Positions 62,442 through 64,000 of a stretch of DNA of 64,000 nt are shown here, piece after piece. Numbering within the stretch: position 1 is the first letter of the stretch; each line of letters opens with the position of its first letter. The DNA comes from Stakelama portus (GTDB taxonomy: Bacteria; Pseudomonadota; Alphaproteobacteria; Sphingomonadales; Sphingomonadaceae). The position numbers and the translations under genes are program-made. A model generated the notes under the pieces. The model was not told where the DNA came from. It saw nothing but the letters and a program-made list of their open reading frames with translations, and ran no database searches. Location of the stretch: contig NZ_QFZL01000008.1 of the NCBI RefSeq assembly GCF_003171655.1, forward strand, positions 62,001 to 126,000, given 5' to 3'.

Positions 62442-63155
62442 TCATTCCGCGATCTGCCTCACGGCGCCGCAGAAATCGGAAACGGTCGACACCCAGCCGA
62501 AGAATTTCTCGACGTTATAGACCGTCGCCTGCTGGATGAAGTCGGGGCCGAGATGATGTGTCGCATCCTCCAGCAGGATCCCGAAATATTCGAGATGGAA
62601 GCCGTCGCGCAGCGTCGATTCGACGCAGACATTGGTGGCGATGCCGACGAAGACGATGGTCCTGATCCCGCGCGAGCGCAGCACGCTGTCGAGCTGCGAA
62701 TTGAAGAAGGCGGAATAGCGTGTCTTGTGGACGCGGATGTCGCCCGGCTGCGGCGTCAGCGCATCGACCAGTTCATAATCCCATCCGCCGCGCGCAAGCA
62801 GCTTTCCCTTCAGCTCGGGCCGCGCGCGCATCGTCTTGAGCGCATTGGATTTGTGCCAGTTGGGCGAGCCCGGCCCGCCCGCTTCGACATAGTCGGCGTC
62901 CCAGCCATTTTGCAGGAAGATGACCGGCATGCCCGCGCCGCGCGCGACATCGAGCACCTGCGCGATCCGGCCGATGGTGCCCGCCGCGCCGGAAATATCG
63001 AACCCCGCCAGATCGACATAGCCGCCCTTCGACGCATAGGCGTTCTGCATGTCGATCACGACCACGGCCGTCGTCGCCGGATCGACCCGGATCGCCTCGG
63101 GCCGTGCAGGCAGCGCGACGCTGTTCGGGCCGGTGCCGGGATCGATCATGTCCAT
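62442..63155 (-). CDS. rutB: Peroxyureidoacrylate/ureidoacrylate amidohydrolase RutB
   Basis: 237 aa isochorismatase-fold enzyme. Catalytic Asp in [24 protein letters not shown], Lys in [15 protein letters not shown], and Cys in [37 protein letters not shown] at 63155. It heads the rutB-C-D-A-fdhD-mobA run; a 55-bp gap with a REP remnant separates it from rutC. A sensor-kinase gene lies 83 bp upstream on the same strand. Confidence 0.96.
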   Translation of the reverse strand: MDMIDPGTGPNSVALPARPEAIRVDPATTAVVVIDMQNAYASKGGYVDLAGFDISGAAGTIGRIAQVLDVARGAGMPVIFLQNGWDADYVEAGGPGSPNWHKSNALKTMRARPELKGKLLARGGWDYELVDALTPQPGDIRVHKTRYSAFFNSQLDSVLRSRGIRTIVFVGIATNVCVESTLRDGFHLEYFGILLEDATHHLGPDFIQQATVYNVEKFFGWVSTVSDFCGAVRQIAE

Positions 63156-63238
63156 GGATAGCCAGCCCCTGTTGCAGCGCGCAAACGCAGAGTGTTCCGC
63201 AAAGCGGCCCCGCTGGCAAGGGGAGGATCGCAGCGGCG

Positions 63239-64000
63239 CTATGCCTCCCGCGTCGGCGCGACCGGCAGCGTCACGCGAAAGCGCGCGCCCGATTCGGACT
63301 CGATCAGCGCGATCGTCGCGCCGCTCGCGTGCAGCAGCGAGCGGACAATCGCCAGACCGAGCCCGGTTCCGCCGCTTCCGCGATGCGTGGTGAAAAAAGG
63401 TTCGAAGATGCGTCCGCGGTCGCCCGGCGCAATGCCGGGGCCGTTATCGCCGATTTCGACCGACAGCTGCGCCGCATCCGTCGTCACGGCTATTTCCACT
63501 GCCGAGGCACCGGCACGGGCGCTGTTGTCGATCAGCGTGGCGAGCAGGGTTTCGATCGTGACGGGGGGCACCGCGACCGGCGCAAGCGCATCGGGCGCGT
63601 CGAGCGACACATCGAGCCGGGCCGCCGCCGCCGCACGTCCGATCAGCAGGCGCAGGTCGCTGCGCGCATCGGGATCGCCGGGCGCCATGTCCGCGCGCGC
63701 CAGATCGAGCAGGCGCGAAACCAGCAGCGTCAGCCGCCCCGCATCGGCATCGGCATTGGCGAGGAAGCGGCGGCGCTCCTCTGCGCGCATCGTCGCGTCG
63801 TGATCCTGCAACAGTTCGATCGCGCCGCGTATCCCGGCAATCGGCGTCTTGAATTCATGGCTGACCGCATTGGCCAGATCGCGCAGATAGTGCGAGCGGC
63901 GATCGATCGCTTCGGCCATCGCCGCGAAATCGGCATAAAGCGCCTGAATTTCCACTGCGGCGGTGCGCGGCGCTTCGGGCACGCTGCCCCCGCCCCCGCC
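63239..64000 (-). CDS. Sensor histidine kinase (5' end outside window)
   Basis: At least 253 codons, continuing past the right edge: a Gly run precedes the ORF's GTG at 63982, so that codon is probably internal. The visible part starts in a HAMP-like helix ([20 protein letters not shown]), then HisKA with phospho-acceptor His ([23 protein letters not shown]) and a HATPase domain with [10 protein letters not shown] (N box), GDNGPGIAP (G1) and [14 protein letters not shown] (G2). An intact two-component kinase; its signal and partner regulator lie beyond the window. Confidence 0.9.
   Translation of the reverse strand, partial: GGGGGSVPEAPRTAAVEIQALYADFAAMAEAIDRRSHYLRDLANAVSHEFKTPIAGIRGAIELLQDHDATMRAEERRRFLANADADAGRLTLLVSRLLDLARADMAPGDPDARSDLRLLIGRAAAAARLDVSLDAPDALAPVAVPPVTIETLLATLIDNSARAGASAVEIAVTTDAAQLSVEIGDNGPGIAPGDRGRIFEPFFTTHRGSGGTGLGLAIVRSLLHASGATIALIESESGARFRVTLPVAPTREA

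Overview
The window is a dense, GC-rich bacterial chromosome segment. Gene content points to an alphaproteobacterium of the Sphingomonadales (Sphingomonas/Sphingopyxis-like): a TonB-dependent receptor, a tonB-exbB-exbD-exbD cluster, TrmFO, PurS/PurQ, a DUF1285 protein next to a NUDIX protein and CCA-transferase, WalW-type deacetylase, and a REP-like palindrome of the kind I associate with this order. Species assignment is inference. There is no phage, insertion sequence, CRISPR array or rRNA. Most of the region is core chromosome with small accessory clusters.

Layout. 1-2.8 kb: a truncated TonB-dependent receptor divergent from a beta-propeller phytase lipoprotein, then a small lipoprotein. 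2.9-3.1 kb: tRNA-Pro and a CAT-anticodon tRNA (probably Ile2). 3.1-10.3 kb: deacetylase, degenerate histidine kinase, Lrp regulator, TPR protein, yaaA and an SDR. 10.5-13.3 kb: gyrA, preceded by an alternating purine-pyrimidine tract. 13.4-17.1 kb: secreted Sel1 pair, DUF952 protein, Tat-exported esterase. 17.2-19.6 kb: a GbsR-type regulator, fatty acid desaturase and membrane proteins, with two matching palindromic operators. 19.6-26.3 kb: trmFO, EF-hand protein, squalene/phytoene-synthase-like protein, a three-gene TadG/TadE-type cluster with a 44-bp tandem duplication at a gene junction, and dcd. 26.6-29.2 kb: the Ton energy module. 29.4-34.4 kb: folB, GST, GNAT, DUF1285, NUDIX and cca. 34.4-39.4 kb: a GGDEF-EAL protein and parC. 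39.5-43.8 kb: purC, purS, purQ and yhhQ. 43.9-47.3 kb: tRNA-Arg, serine hydrolase, aminotransferase, REP palindrome. 47.4-51.3 kb: TonB-like protein and the methionine salvage cluster mtnB-D-C-A. 51.4-55.8 kb: two L,D-transpeptidases and nadE. 55.9-58.7 kb: a GluR0-like ligand-gated K+ channel gene beside a hybrid histidine kinase whose membrane domain aligns with the plant ethylene receptor. 58.8-63.2 kb: one-direction cluster rutB-rutC-rutD-rutA-fdhD-mobA. 63.2-64 kb: a truncated sensor kinase.

Genes that appear to work together: receptor plus phytase (phosphate from inositol phosphates) with the Ton module supplying energy; the GbsR regulon (membrane lipid desaturation); mtnB-D-C-A plus a possible terminal aminotransferase; and rut genes for pyrimidine catabolism co-directional with molybdenum-cofactor genes. 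The observations I would check first are the ethylene-receptor-like kinase/K+ channel pair, the GbsR operator pair and the duplication-generated mini-ORF in the Tad cluster.
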